DNA from: Cryomorphaceae bacterium
GTDB taxonomy: Bacteria > Bacteroidota > Bacteroidia > Flavobacteriales > Crocinitomicaceae
Length of the DNA stretch: 10,787 bases
Direction: 5' to 3'
NCBI GenBank assembly: GCA_021298235.1
Contig: JAJTDX010000083.1
Location: 1 to 10,787, forward strand
Shown here piece by piece: positions 1 through 6,541 of the stretch. Positions within the stretch are counted from its first letter, which is position 1, and every line of letters starts with the position of its first letter. Made by a program: the position numbers and the translations under genes. The notes beneath the pieces were generated by a model, which was given only the letters and a program-made list of their open reading frames with translations, ran no database searches and was not told where the DNA came from.

Positions 1-1869
1 CCCGGAGGAGGAGGTTCTGGTGCACAGTCCTCTGATCCTGCCGATAATCACGGCGGTCATGGCGGTACAGGAATGATTGTGGTTTCAGCTATCAGACCGG
101 GTATTGGCGGAACAATATTTAAAGATCTAAATGCGAATTGTACAGATGACAATGAATTGGGAATGGCAGAAGTATTAATTCAAGTAATGCCAGGAGATTA
201 TGTTACAGAGACCAATGCTCAAGGACTTTGGGCGCTTAACGATTTGCCTGTCGGGACTTACACTGTTTATATTGACACCAATAAATCTCCTATGGTGATC
301 TGTCAACCGGCATCCATCATTAATGTATTGCAACAAAATCAATATTACAGTGTTGGTAAAATAGGTGCATATAACACGAATTGTCCAATTTTAGATATTT
401 CTATACATGCTCCAACGTTGCGAAGGTGTTTTCAGAATCAAAAAGTATTCGTTTCCGTTTGCAACGATTTTCCAAGTACTATTCCTTTAAATTCATCATA
501 CGTGGATGTAGATCTTGATCCACTTATGACAGTCACCAACGCCACGCTCCCTTATACTTCTTTAGGGAACAATATGTTCCGTTTCCAAACGGGCAACATC
601 AATCCTGGGCAATGTGTTGACTTTAATATTAGTACAACGATCAGTTGCAGTGCAATGAATGGCCAAACCCTTTGCATGTCGGCCAACCTATATCCTGTGG
701 AGAGTTGTGTGTTGGATGCGACGCCATCCGATCCTCCATCAGGGGGAGGTGGAAGCACTGGCGGTGGAACACTCGATGGGCTGCCAGCACCTTGCACCTT
801 GCCTTGGGATCAGAGTAGCTTGAGTGTGGATGGTTGGTGTGAGAATGATACGATCTACTTTACCATTACAAACACCGGTGAATTGGGTGGTGGAGACATG
901 GAATGTTACTCCCCTGTTTGGGTAACTGTTGACGGGGTGGTGACCTTCACCGATTCTATTATGATCCAGGGTGGACAAACAGTGACCTATTCGTTCCCTG
1001 GGGATGGGGCAACTTGGATTCTAAATGCTGAACAACATCCGCTTCATCCAGGGAATTCACATCCGAATGCTCACGTGGAGGCATGTGGTGATACGTCCAA
1101 CTGGACTTCCGACCTCGTCAATGATTTCCCTTTGGATGATGCCGACCCAGTGGTGGATATTTATTGTGGAGTAGTAACAGGAAGTTATGATCCGAATGAT
1201 AAGACTGGATATCCTTCCGGTCAATCGGCACAGCACTATGTTCAGCTAAACCAGCAGTTACAATATGTCATCCGTTTTCAGAATACCGGAACCGATACAG
1301 CGTTTACGGTAGTTATCCGTGATACCCTGGATACAGATTTGAACATTTTTACTGTAACACCAGGTGTTTCGTCTCATGATTATGAATTTAGAATGTATGG
1401 ACCTAGGGTGCTGGAATGGACCTTCAATAACATTAATCTTCCGGACAGCACGACTGATCTGGAGGGCAGTAACGGATTTGTGACATTCCATGTGGAACAG
1501 GTTCCAGATCTTTCTCCGGGAACAGAGATTACGAATGATGCCGACATATATTTTGATTTCAATGAACCCATCACGACGAATACGACCATGCATCGGATTT
1601 TTGATGGCTTTTTCTCCGTAGCCTCATTGGAAGAGATGGCAAAAAAGCATTCATCATTGAAAGTTTACCCCAACCCCTCCTCTGGATCGTTCACGATTGA
1701 ATCGGCAGAACAATGGCATGATGAGGTTTACGAGCTTTACGACCAATCCGGAAGAAAATTACTTTCGGGCGTTCTTTCCGGTACACAAAGCACCATTCAA
1801 TTGCCCTTTGGTTCGGGTCTCTACTACCTTAAAATTCGAGATGAGGTGGTGAAAGTGGTCAAGGAATAG
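1..1869 (+). CDS. T9SS-secreted multidomain surface protein, 5' end missing
   Basis: The reading frame is open from base 1, so the gene starts upstream; the ATG at 73 is internal, because the glycine-rich coding text before it (GGGGSGAQSS, then HGGHGGTG) belongs to the same protein. The visible part is 622 residues. Residues about 35-100 resemble a prealbumin-like SdrD B/carboxypeptidase-regulatory domain (IGGTIFKDLNANCTDD, later LPVGTYTVYID). A GGGGSTGGG linker lies at 248-256. Residues about 394-530 match the conserved region that precedes sorting domains in many Bacteroidota surface proteins (GSYDPNDK, YVIRFQNTGTDTAF, DADIYFDFNEP; DUF7619/DUF11-like). Residues 553-622 are a type A T9SS sorting domain (LKVYPNPSSGSF ... 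GLYYLKI), so the protein should cross the outer membrane and be cleaved and anchored or released. The missing N-terminus should carry a Sec signal peptide. Its ligand or substrate is unknown. It is probably cotranscribed with the next gene, 28 bp downstream. Confidence 0.85.
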   Translation, partial: PGGGGSGAQSSDPADNHGGHGGTGMIVVSAIRPGIGGTIFKDLNANCTDDNELGMAEVLIQVMPGDYVTETNAQGLWALNDLPVGTYTVYIDTNKSPMVICQPASIINVLQQNQYYSVGKIGAYNTNCPILDISIHAPTLRRCFQNQKVFVSVCNDFPSTIPLNSSYVDVDLDPLMTVTNATLPYTSLGNNMFRFQTGNINPGQCVDFNISTTISCSAMNGQTLCMSANLYPVESCVLDATPSDPPSGGGGSTGGGTLDGLPAPCTLPWDQSSLSVDGWCENDTIYFTITNTGELGGGDMECYSPVWVTVDGVVTFTDSIMIQGGQTVTYSFPGDGATWILNAEQHPLHPGNSHPNAHVEACGDTSNWTSDLVNDFPLDDADPVVDIYCGVVTGSYDPNDKTGYPSGQSAQHYVQLNQQLQYVIRFQNTGTDTAFTVVIRDTLDTDLNIFTVTPGVSSHDYEFRMYGPRVLEWTFNNINLPDSTTDLEGSNGFVTFHVEQVPDLSPGTEITNDADIYFDFNEPITTNTTMHRIFDGFFSVASLEEMAKKHSSLKVYPNPSSGSFTIESAEQWHDEVYELYDQSGRKLLSGVLSGTQSTIQLPFGSGLYYLKIRDEVVKVVKE

Positions 1870-1873
1870 CCAT
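1701..1873 (+). repeat. Near-identical T9SS sorting-domain cassette, copy 1
   Basis: This segment codes for most of the C-terminal sorting domain of the first gene, plus the stop codon and four bases beyond (TAGCCAT). It pairs with 2728-2900 at a constant offset of 1027 bp. By hand count 162 of 173 bases are identical, and only one base differs between 1721 and 1811. The regions upstream of the sorting domains are unrelated. Confidence 0.9.
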
Positions 1874-1897
1874 AGAAAATATTAAAACAACAACATT

Positions 1898-2896
1898 ATG
1901 AAAACAACCCTGCTAATTGCTGCACTTTTTATGACCGTTTTTTCACAGGCACAATTAACCTACATCCCGGATGATGCATTTGAGCTGTTTGCGGAGACAT
2001 ACGTACCCGGTGCTAGTAACGGTATTTCGAATGACAATTATGTCAATACCGACGCACTTAATAATTATTATGGGGTTTCAATGTCCGGTGTTATGAGTTT
2101 CGATCCTCAATCAATTCCTACTGCTGTGATTTCTGATTTTACCGGACTCGAAGATTTTACTTCGATATATTACCTGTTTATAACATCAATGAGTATTACT
2201 CAATTGAACATCAGTAATTTAAGTAATGTATATGCCGGAAATGCTCATCTTTCTGTGAACATTTCTAATTGCAACATACTTCAGGAAATTAGTTTGCCTC
2301 AAAACAATATCAGCGTGAATATTTCAAATAATCCTTTTCTAGAACATATTCAATTTCAGAATTCAAATGTTTTTTATGGGACGAATTTGATCCAATACAA
2401 TAATTCTTTAAAATGCATAGATATATCTAATACTGCGGGAGTTAACAATCAGGCATGGTTTACCAGCAGCGATAACCTTCTTTTAGAAAGTATAAATTTA
2501 AAAAACGGCCAATGCAATAAATGGGTATCAGTATCCGTCCAAAACGCATGTTTGGTGGTGGATGATATAACATACGCTCAAGTTGCCTGGTTTGGAGGGA
2601 ACCCATCTTTTTTTAATGTTACTCTCTCGTCAAGTAGTTGTTCTTCTTGTGTGGCAGATATGTCAGTTATGGACAATGGCGTATTTAACGTCTACCCCAA
2701 CCCCACCACCGGATCTGTCAGTATTGAATCGGCAGAACATTGGAATAATGAGGTTTACGAGCTTTACGACCAATCCGGCAGAAAATTACTTTCGGGCGTT
2801 CTTTCCGGTACACAAAGCACCATTCAATTGCCCTTTGGATCGGGGATGTATTACCTTAAAATTAGTGATGAGGTGGTGAAAGTGGTCAAGGAATAG
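1898..2896 (+). CDS. T9SS-secreted leucine-rich-repeat-like protein
   Basis: This is a 332-residue protein. Residues 1-19 form a Sec signal peptide (MKTTLLIAALFMTVFSQAQ), with cleavage likely after AQ. The mature part opens with YIPDDAFE, a start typical of small Bacteroidota LRR proteins. Irregular leucine/isoleucine-rich repeats follow at about 95-200 (LTQLNISNLSN-like units such as ITQLNISNLSN, LQEISLPQNN, SLKCIDISNT), then a CLVVDDITYAQVAW segment that commonly closes such repeat blocks. Residues 262-332 form a type A T9SS sorting domain (VYPNPTTGSVSIESAE ... GMYYLKI). The start is chosen because it gives the signal peptide; the upstream bases are A-rich with no Shine-Dalgarno, as usual in Bacteroidota. 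The role is presumably surface binding; the partner is unknown. The final 170 bases nearly duplicate the end of the preceding gene. The T9SS call is firm; the LRR call is by pattern only. Confidence 0.88.
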   Translation: MKTTLLIAALFMTVFSQAQLTYIPDDAFELFAETYVPGASNGISNDNYVNTDALNNYYGVSMSGVMSFDPQSIPTAVISDFTGLEDFTSIYYLFITSMSITQLNISNLSNVYAGNAHLSVNISNCNILQEISLPQNNISVNISNNPFLEHIQFQNSNVFYGTNLIQYNNSLKCIDISNTAGVNNQAWFTSSDNLLLESINLKNGQCNKWVSVSVQNACLVVDDITYAQVAWFGGNPSFFNVTLSSSSCSSCVADMSVMDNGVFNVYPNPTTGSVSIESAEHWNNEVYELYDQSGRKLLSGVLSGTQSTIQLPFGSGMYYLKISDEVVKVVKE

Positions 2897-2900
2897 CCAT
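2728..2900 (+). repeat. Near-identical T9SS sorting-domain cassette, copy 2
   Basis: This is the second copy of the 173-bp direct repeat at 1701-1873, forming the end of the LRR-like gene and running past its stop into CCAT. Most differences cluster around the GLYYLKIRD / GMYYLKISD stretch. Confidence 0.9.
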
Positions 2901-2975
2901 GGTAAGCTCCAACTCCTAAGGATATGCCATCCAGCGGTAAAAAAGATGTGTGCTCACCTCGATACATTTCGTCAC

Positions 2976-2985
2976 TTCGGCCGAA
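2976..2985. repeat. Perfect 10-bp palindrome in non-coding flank
   Basis: TTCGGCCGAA is a perfect palindrome within the 2897-3026 stretch between the LRR gene and the microsatellite. That stretch shows no other structure I can name. A weak protein-binding or hairpin site is possible, but chance cannot be excluded. Confidence 0.35.
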
Positions 2986-3026
2986 ATACTCGGCAAGCCC
3001 CGTATTTGCAATGCTGCGGCAAATTC

Positions 3027-3066
3027 AGAGTGAGAATGAGAGTGAAAATGAGAGTGAGAGTGATGA
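3027..3066. repeat. Imperfect hexanucleotide microsatellite (GAGTGA/GAATGA type)
   Basis: About six units of a 6-base purine-rich motif (GTGAGA, ATGAGA, GTGAAA, ATGAGA, GTGAGA, GTGATG) lie in tandem. On the minus strand they read as alternating His and Ser or Phe inside the rhuM remnant. The tract sits exactly where similarity to RhuM ends. Confidence 0.8.
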
Positions 3067-3473
3067 GCGGTAGTTCGAATTCGGAATTGTGTTCCTTGTT
3101 TGGATTTTACACGATAATCAACAGAGATAATTACATCGAGATTATAAAAAGCAACAAGTTTATCGGATTTAGGAATATGCATTTTTTGCATAGTGCTTTT
3201 TTCATCAAGTTCTTCCTCCTTAAACACATTTCTAATGTGCCTCGAAATTACGTATTGATCACGTTGAAAAAGTGCAGCGATTTGTTCCTGATTCAACCAA
3301 AAAGTCTGATTTTCAATGTGCACCTCAATGTGTTCTGCAGCTTCATGAGGATGGTAGATGATGATTTCATTCTTCATAGGTTACTTTAAGTTAGTGAAAA
3401 TTACCAGTTGAAAAGGCCCAAAAAACAATTTATTCCCACACCTACAGTTGAAATCATCGGGAAATACGCGTCA

Positions 3474-3504
3474 TTGGATTGCCATCAAATTCTCTCTATT
3501 TTTG
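3474..3504 (+). promoter_or_regulatory. Bacteroidota-type promoter of the alcohol dehydrogenase gene
   Basis: TATTTTTG at 3497-3504 matches the Bacteroidota -7 consensus TAnnTTTG at every fixed position, and a TTG at 3474-3476 lies 20 bp upstream as a -33 element. The box ends only 4 bases before the ATG at 3509, so the transcript probably begins at or very near the start codon. Confidence 0.7.
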
Positions 3505-3508
3505 CGAC

Positions 3509-4678
3509 ATGTTAAATTTTGAAGTCATCAACCCCACACGGATCGTTTTTGGGAAGGACCAACTCGACCGTTTGCCTGCTCTTCTGGAAGAGATCGCACC
3601 GAATAAAAAGGTGCTCATTGCCTACGGCGGAAGCAGTGCTCAGCGTATCGGTTTGCTTGAAAAGATCAGAGAAAAACTAAACGGATTTCACCTCACTGAA
3701 TTTGGAGGTATTGAAGCCAATCCCGAATATACCACCCTTATGAAAGGAGTACAATTCGCCCGGGATAAAAAGGTGGAAGCCATTCTCGCCGTGGGTGGAG
3801 GTTCGGTGATCGACGGAGTGAAGTTCATGTCGGGTGCGTTCTATTACAAAGGAAATCCATGGGATGTATTACTCCGAAAGGAGGGATGTATGTTTGAAAA
3901 AGCATTGCCTTTTGGAACAGTCCTGACGTTGCCCGCAACGGGATCAGAGGCCAATTCCGGGGCTGTGGTGAGTCGCTCGGAATTAAATGAGAAACGCGCC
4001 ATGGGCGGACCGCTCTTCTTCCCAAAATTTTCCTTTCTGGATCCGACGGTGGTGGCCTCATTGCCCGAACGACAGATCGCCAATGGCATTGTGGATGCGT
4101 TTGTGCATACGCTGGAACAGTACGTGACGTATCCTACTGACAATTTTCTTCAGGAACGGCAGGCGGAAGCCATTCTTTCTACATTGATTGAGATTGGACC
4201 GAAGGTGATTAAAAACCCTGACGATTATGTACTCGCTTCAAATCTCATGTGGTGCGCGACACACGCCCTGAATGGAAATTTGAGGTGTGGCGTTCCAACA
4301 GATTGGGCGACACACATGATCGGTCATGAGTTGACGGCTTTTTACGGCATCGACCACGCCCGAACGCTGGCGATCATCGGTCCGCGTTTGTATGAAGATC
4401 AATTCGAAAATAAGAAACAAAAACTCGCACAATACGGAAAAAGAGTTTGGAATTTGACCGGTTCTGAAGACGAATGTGCCCGAATGGCGATCCAAAAAAC
4501 AGAAGCATTTTTTCAGTCGCTCGGAATTCAAACGCACGTTTCTGATTACACAGATCAGTTGGACGATCTTCCCGTAAAGATCCGTTCCCGATTTGAAGAA
4601 CGTGGCTGGGTAGCTATGGGCGAACGTCAGGCCATTACGCCGGAAAGGGTTGAATCGATCGTCAAAGCAGCCTTGTAA
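3509..4678 (+). CDS. yqhD: Iron-containing alcohol dehydrogenase, YqhD/butanol dehydrogenase type
   Basis: This is a 389-residue NAD(P)H-dependent aldehyde/alcohol oxidoreductase of the Fe-ADH family, cytosolic; E. coli YqhD, 387 residues, is the closest known type. Cofactor-binding motifs are visible: AVGGGSVIDGVKF at 94-106 and LPATGSEAN at 141-149. The metal ligands all appear to be present: D196 and H200 in DAFVHTLEQYVTYP, H269 in TDWATHMIGHEL, and H283 in IDHARTLAI. Each is two residues later than the YqhD ligands D194, H198, H267 and H281. GGGS followed by D102 fits the YqhD/BDH branch, whose members reduce short-chain aldehydes, including reactive ones from lipid peroxidation, with NADPH; cofactor choice here is inferred. 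The ATG at 3509 is preferred over an upstream in-frame TTG at 3479, which lies inside the promoter. The stop overlaps the next start (TAATG), so the two genes are probably translationally coupled. Confidence 0.93.
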   Translation: MLNFEVINPTRIVFGKDQLDRLPALLEEIAPNKKVLIAYGGSSAQRIGLLEKIREKLNGFHLTEFGGIEANPEYTTLMKGVQFARDKKVEAILAVGGGSVIDGVKFMSGAFYYKGNPWDVLLRKEGCMFEKALPFGTVLTLPATGSEANSGAVVSRSELNEKRAMGGPLFFPKFSFLDPTVVASLPERQIANGIVDAFVHTLEQYVTYPTDNFLQERQAEAILSTLIEIGPKVIKNPDDYVLASNLMWCATHALNGNLRCGVPTDWATHMIGHELTAFYGIDHARTLAIIGPRLYEDQFENKKQKLAQYGKRVWNLTGSEDECARMAIQKTEAFFQSLGIQTHVSDYTDQLDDLPVKIRSRFEERGWVAMGERQAITPERVESIVKAAL

Positions 4679-5703
4679 TGGGTTTGAGCCCCTTGTTCAA
4701 GATCAGGGAAGAACCCACCGAGGGAATTATTTCGCTGCTCGAAAACACTACGTTAGGGACAAATGGGGCTCAGTACCGACACCTCGATACCAGGAATCGA
4801 ATACACGAAGCAGACCACCCCTTGTTCCTTTCCGTTGAACGCAATGAAAAAGTCCTGGGCAACATCACCTTTTGCCGAAGGGGAGAGAACTGGTACATCC
4901 GGTATTTCGCATTCTCATCCACCGTTCAGGCAGGGAAATCAGTAAAAAAAGAGAGTAGGGGAAATTCGGAATATAAGAAGGAGATTGCCACCTTTTTTGA
5001 TGAGGTGTTAACCACAGAAACATACGAAAATGTGGAACGAATGTACGCCTACATCGAACCTCAAAACGACCGCAGTAAATGGATGGGAGAACAGTTTGGA
5101 TTCGAAAAGATCGCCACTCTTGCGACACAGTCATTCAGCAGAGTTACTCCGAAGAAGTCAGAACACATTGAAAGGCTAAAAAGCTGGGATGGGATTTCTT
5201 CTGTGGTTCAAAAAACCTATGTTTCCCATGCATATTATCAGGATTATCACATTCGCAAAAGGCCATATTATGTTTTGAGGAACAGTACTGGAGAGCTTTT
5301 GGCCTCTGCGGGAGTCACAACGGTCAACTGGGAGATCGTCAGATTGCCTGGGAAATTTGGCAAAGTACTCACTAAATTAATTCCGTTCCTTCCCTTTCTG
5401 AATCGAATCATTTGTCCCGAAAATCACAGTTTTCTGGTGGTGGATGCCGTATGTTTGCCATCTGGAAAACCTGATGATCTTGAAGAATTGCTTTCCGGTT
5501 TACTATTCGAAGAAAATAAAAATCTTCTGTTGTGGTGGATGGACAAGAGTGATCCGATCTATGTAAAAGTGAAAGACAAACTGAGTTGGGGGCTTTTACA
5601 TCAACTCGTTGGAGTCAATACGGTGGATGTGATGGAACGGCGCTCCAAGAATGCCAGCCAGACCAGCGGACCCGTTTTTGTCTCAGCGTTTGATTTAGTT
5701 TAA
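4678..5703 (+). CDS. GNAT-like acetyltransferase-fold protein, possible double domain
   Basis: This 341-residue protein is not one I recognise by name. Residues about 48-158 look like a GNAT acetyltransferase domain: HPLFLSVERNEKVLGNITF and NWYIRYFAFSS as the central strands, an acidic helix around 98-115, and YIEPQNDRSKWMGEQFGFEK at 125-144, the usual late GNAT motif (N-xx-S-xx-x-x-E-x-GF). Residues about 190-330 may be a second, degenerate GNAT unit (YYVLRNSTGELLASAGVTT, then FLVVDAVCL, then LLLWWMDKSDP). There is no signal peptide; a short hydrophobic stretch at LTKLIPFLPFLNRI is too broken to be a clear membrane span. The start codon overlaps the stop of the YqhD-type gene by one base, which argues for joint expression. 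Whether the two proteins act in one pathway is unknown. Acceptor substrate unknown. Confidence 0.7.
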   Translation: MGLSPLFKIREEPTEGIISLLENTTLGTNGAQYRHLDTRNRIHEADHPLFLSVERNEKVLGNITFCRRGENWYIRYFAFSSTVQAGKSVKKESRGNSEYKKEIATFFDEVLTTETYENVERMYAYIEPQNDRSKWMGEQFGFEKIATLATQSFSRVTPKKSEHIERLKSWDGISSVVQKTYVSHAYYQDYHIRKRPYYVLRNSTGELLASAGVTTVNWEIVRLPGKFGKVLTKLIPFLPFLNRIICPENHSFLVVDAVCLPSGKPDDLEELLSGLLFEENKNLLLWWMDKSDPIYVKVKDKLSWGLLHQLVGVNTVDVMERRSKNASQTSGPVFVSAFDLV

Positions 5704-5718
5704 GTCGGAGTTGGAGTT

Positions 5719-5830
5719 GGAGCAAGGAACAAAGAGCAAAGAACAAAGATTTTCATTTTTTTGTTTTTTGGGATTAAGAGTCTTATCCTTACTCCTTGTT
5801 CCTTGTTCTTTGCTCTTTGTTCTTTGCTCC
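5719..5830. repeat. 30-bp imperfect inverted repeat (GAACAAAGAGCAAAG type) with 52-bp spacer
   Basis: The left arm 5719-5748 and right arm 5801-5830 are reverse complements at 28 of 30 positions. The arms are built from short GAACAAAG/GAGCAAAG units, all purine plus C on one strand. They surround a T-rich spacer (a run of T with one G at about 5750-5770). The element fills the gap between the GNAT-like gene and pth. Short arrays of this GAACAAGGAACAAAG type occur in intergenic DNA of other Bacteroidota (recollection, not searched). It could form a long hairpin or serve as a terminator of the upstream operon, but the spacer is large for a simple terminator. A GGAGTT duplication (5707-5718) precedes the left arm. 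Confidence 0.8.
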
Positions 5831-5844
5831 TTTAAGTATATTTG
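5816..5844 (+). promoter_or_regulatory. Bacteroidota-type promoter of pth, -33 region inside the inverted repeat
   Basis: TATATTTG at 5837-5844 matches TAnnTTTG fully and ends 4 bases before the pth ATG. A TTTG at 5816-5819, 17 bp upstream, is the likeliest -33 element and falls in the right arm of the inverted repeat. Other TTTG/TTG copies in the arm (5803, 5823) fit the spacing less well. Confidence 0.65.
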
Positions 5845-5848
5845 TCTC

Positions 5849-6412
5849 ATGAAATACCTGATCGTAGGACTGGGAAATCCGGGTGTAAAATACGCCGAAA
5901 CCAGGCACAACATTGGTTTTAAGGTAGTAGATGCCTTGGCCAAAGAATTAGGTGGGACATTCACCTTGGGGAAACAAGCGGAAATGGCGGAGGTGAAATT
6001 TAAAGGGAGAACCCTTATTTTAATTAAACCCACAACCTTCATGAATCTTTCAGGAAAGGCTGTAAACTATTGGATGCAGGCAGAGAAGATTCCTAGAGAA
6101 CATATTTTTGTAATTACAGATGATCTGGCACTGCCTTTTGGGAAATTACGTTTAAAAGGCAAAGGCAGCGATGGTGGACATAATGGCCTTAAGGATATTC
6201 AAGCTAACTTAAACTCTCAAGAATATGCACGTTTGCGTTTTGGGGTGGGCAATGATTTTCACAAGGGCCAGCAGGTAGATTATGTTTTAGGTGAATGGAG
6301 TGAAGAAGAAAAAGAGTCGCTGGAAGAGCGTGTTCAAGTTGCCACTGAGTTCATCAAGGGCTTTTCAACCATTGGATTGAATCTGACAATGACCAACTGG
6401 AATAACAAATGA
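5849..6412 (+). CDS. pth: Peptidyl-tRNA hydrolase
   Basis: This 187-residue cytosolic enzyme cleaves peptidyl-tRNAs released from stalled or aborted translation, recycling the tRNA. The family signature is clear: YLIVGLGNPGVKYAETRHN at the N-terminus, PTTFMNLSGKAV at 61-72, ITDDLALPFGKLRLK at 89-103 and GGHNGLK at 109-115. The active-site residues are present: N10, H20 (the catalytic histidine), N66, D91 and N112, aligning with E. coli N10, H20, N68, D93 and N114. The length is normal for the family (about 190). The start at ATG 5849 is chosen because the family N-terminus MKYLIVGLGNPG begins there; the frame stays open upstream through the inverted repeat, but that text is low-complexity and not part of Pth. 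In many Flavobacteriia pth follows rplY (50S L25) or prs; here it stands alone with its own promoter. Confidence 0.97.
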   Translation: MKYLIVGLGNPGVKYAETRHNIGFKVVDALAKELGGTFTLGKQAEMAEVKFKGRTLILIKPTTFMNLSGKAVNYWMQAEKIPREHIFVITDDLALPFGKLRLKGKGSDGGHNGLKDIQANLNSQEYARLRFGVGNDFHKGQQVDYVLGEWSEEEKESLEERVQVATEFIKGFSTIGLNLTMTNWNNK

Positions 6413-6480
6413 CCTAACTATTTCGTTCATAGAATTATATGTTTCAATTGACATTTCAACACTATTCAGTTGGTTATTTT

Positions 6481-6513
6481 TTGATTGACAATTTAAAACT
6501 TTTGTTAATTTCG
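6481..6513 (+). promoter_or_regulatory. Probable promoter of the giant adhesin gene
   Basis: TAATTTCG at 6506-6513 matches TAnnTTTG at all but one fixed position (C for T). TTG elements at 6481-6483 and 6485-6487 lie 22 and 18 bp upstream. The box ends 28 bases before the ATG at 6542, leaving a short A-rich leader without a Shine-Dalgarno. The rest of the 6413-6541 spacer shows nothing I can name. Confidence 0.5.
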
Positions 6514-6541
6514 TCGCGCTTTTAGCAAAGAATCAAACTTT

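Larger units (their letters stand above)
2916..3377 (-). pseudogene. Truncated RhuM-family (virulence RhuM) gene
   Basis: The start codon is complementary to 3375-3377. Residues 1-100 look like the N-terminal part of the RhuM family: IENQTFWLNQEQIAALFQRD, then VISRHIRNVFKEEELDE, STMQKM, VAFYNLDVIISVDYRVKSKQGTQFRI. This includes the winged-helix-like segment found in family members. Full-length RhuM proteins are usually over 300 residues. Here the similarity stops at FRIRTT (family members usually read FRIWAT), at about 3069. The frame then runs through a His-Ser repeat made by a hexanucleotide microsatellite and on through non-homologous sequence to a stop, 153 residues in all. RhuM function is not established; the genes are often found in islands and near restriction systems, but none is seen here. 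A weak TAnnTTTG-like box (TAATTTTC, complement of 3396-3403) lies upstream, so the remnant could still be transcribed. It converges on the LRR gene with 19 bp between them. Confidence 0.7.

Noticed and set aside
73..1869. ATG at 73 as the true start of the first gene
   Set aside because: The frame is open to base 1 with glycine-rich coding text, and no signal peptide follows 73, which a T9SS cargo protein needs.
2946..3389. Plus-strand open frame of 147 codons opposite the rhuM remnant
   Set aside because: The minus strand gives recognisable RhuM sequence; the plus-strand text has no family likeness and no start signals.
3479..3508. TTG start at 3479 for the alcohol dehydrogenase
   Set aside because: It would place the promoter box within the coding region and adds ten residues not found in the YqhD family; with ATG 3509 the metal ligands keep a constant +2 offset from YqhD.
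5711..5848. Upstream extension of pth to give a 233-residue protein
   Set aside because: The extra N-terminus is a translation of the inverted repeat and T-rich spacer. The conserved Pth N-terminus begins at 5849, directly after a consensus promoter box.
5695..6042. Minus-strand open frame of 115 codons
   Set aside because: It is antisense to pth and the inverted repeat (low-complexity tail rich in Lys, Glu and Gln) and lacks family likeness.
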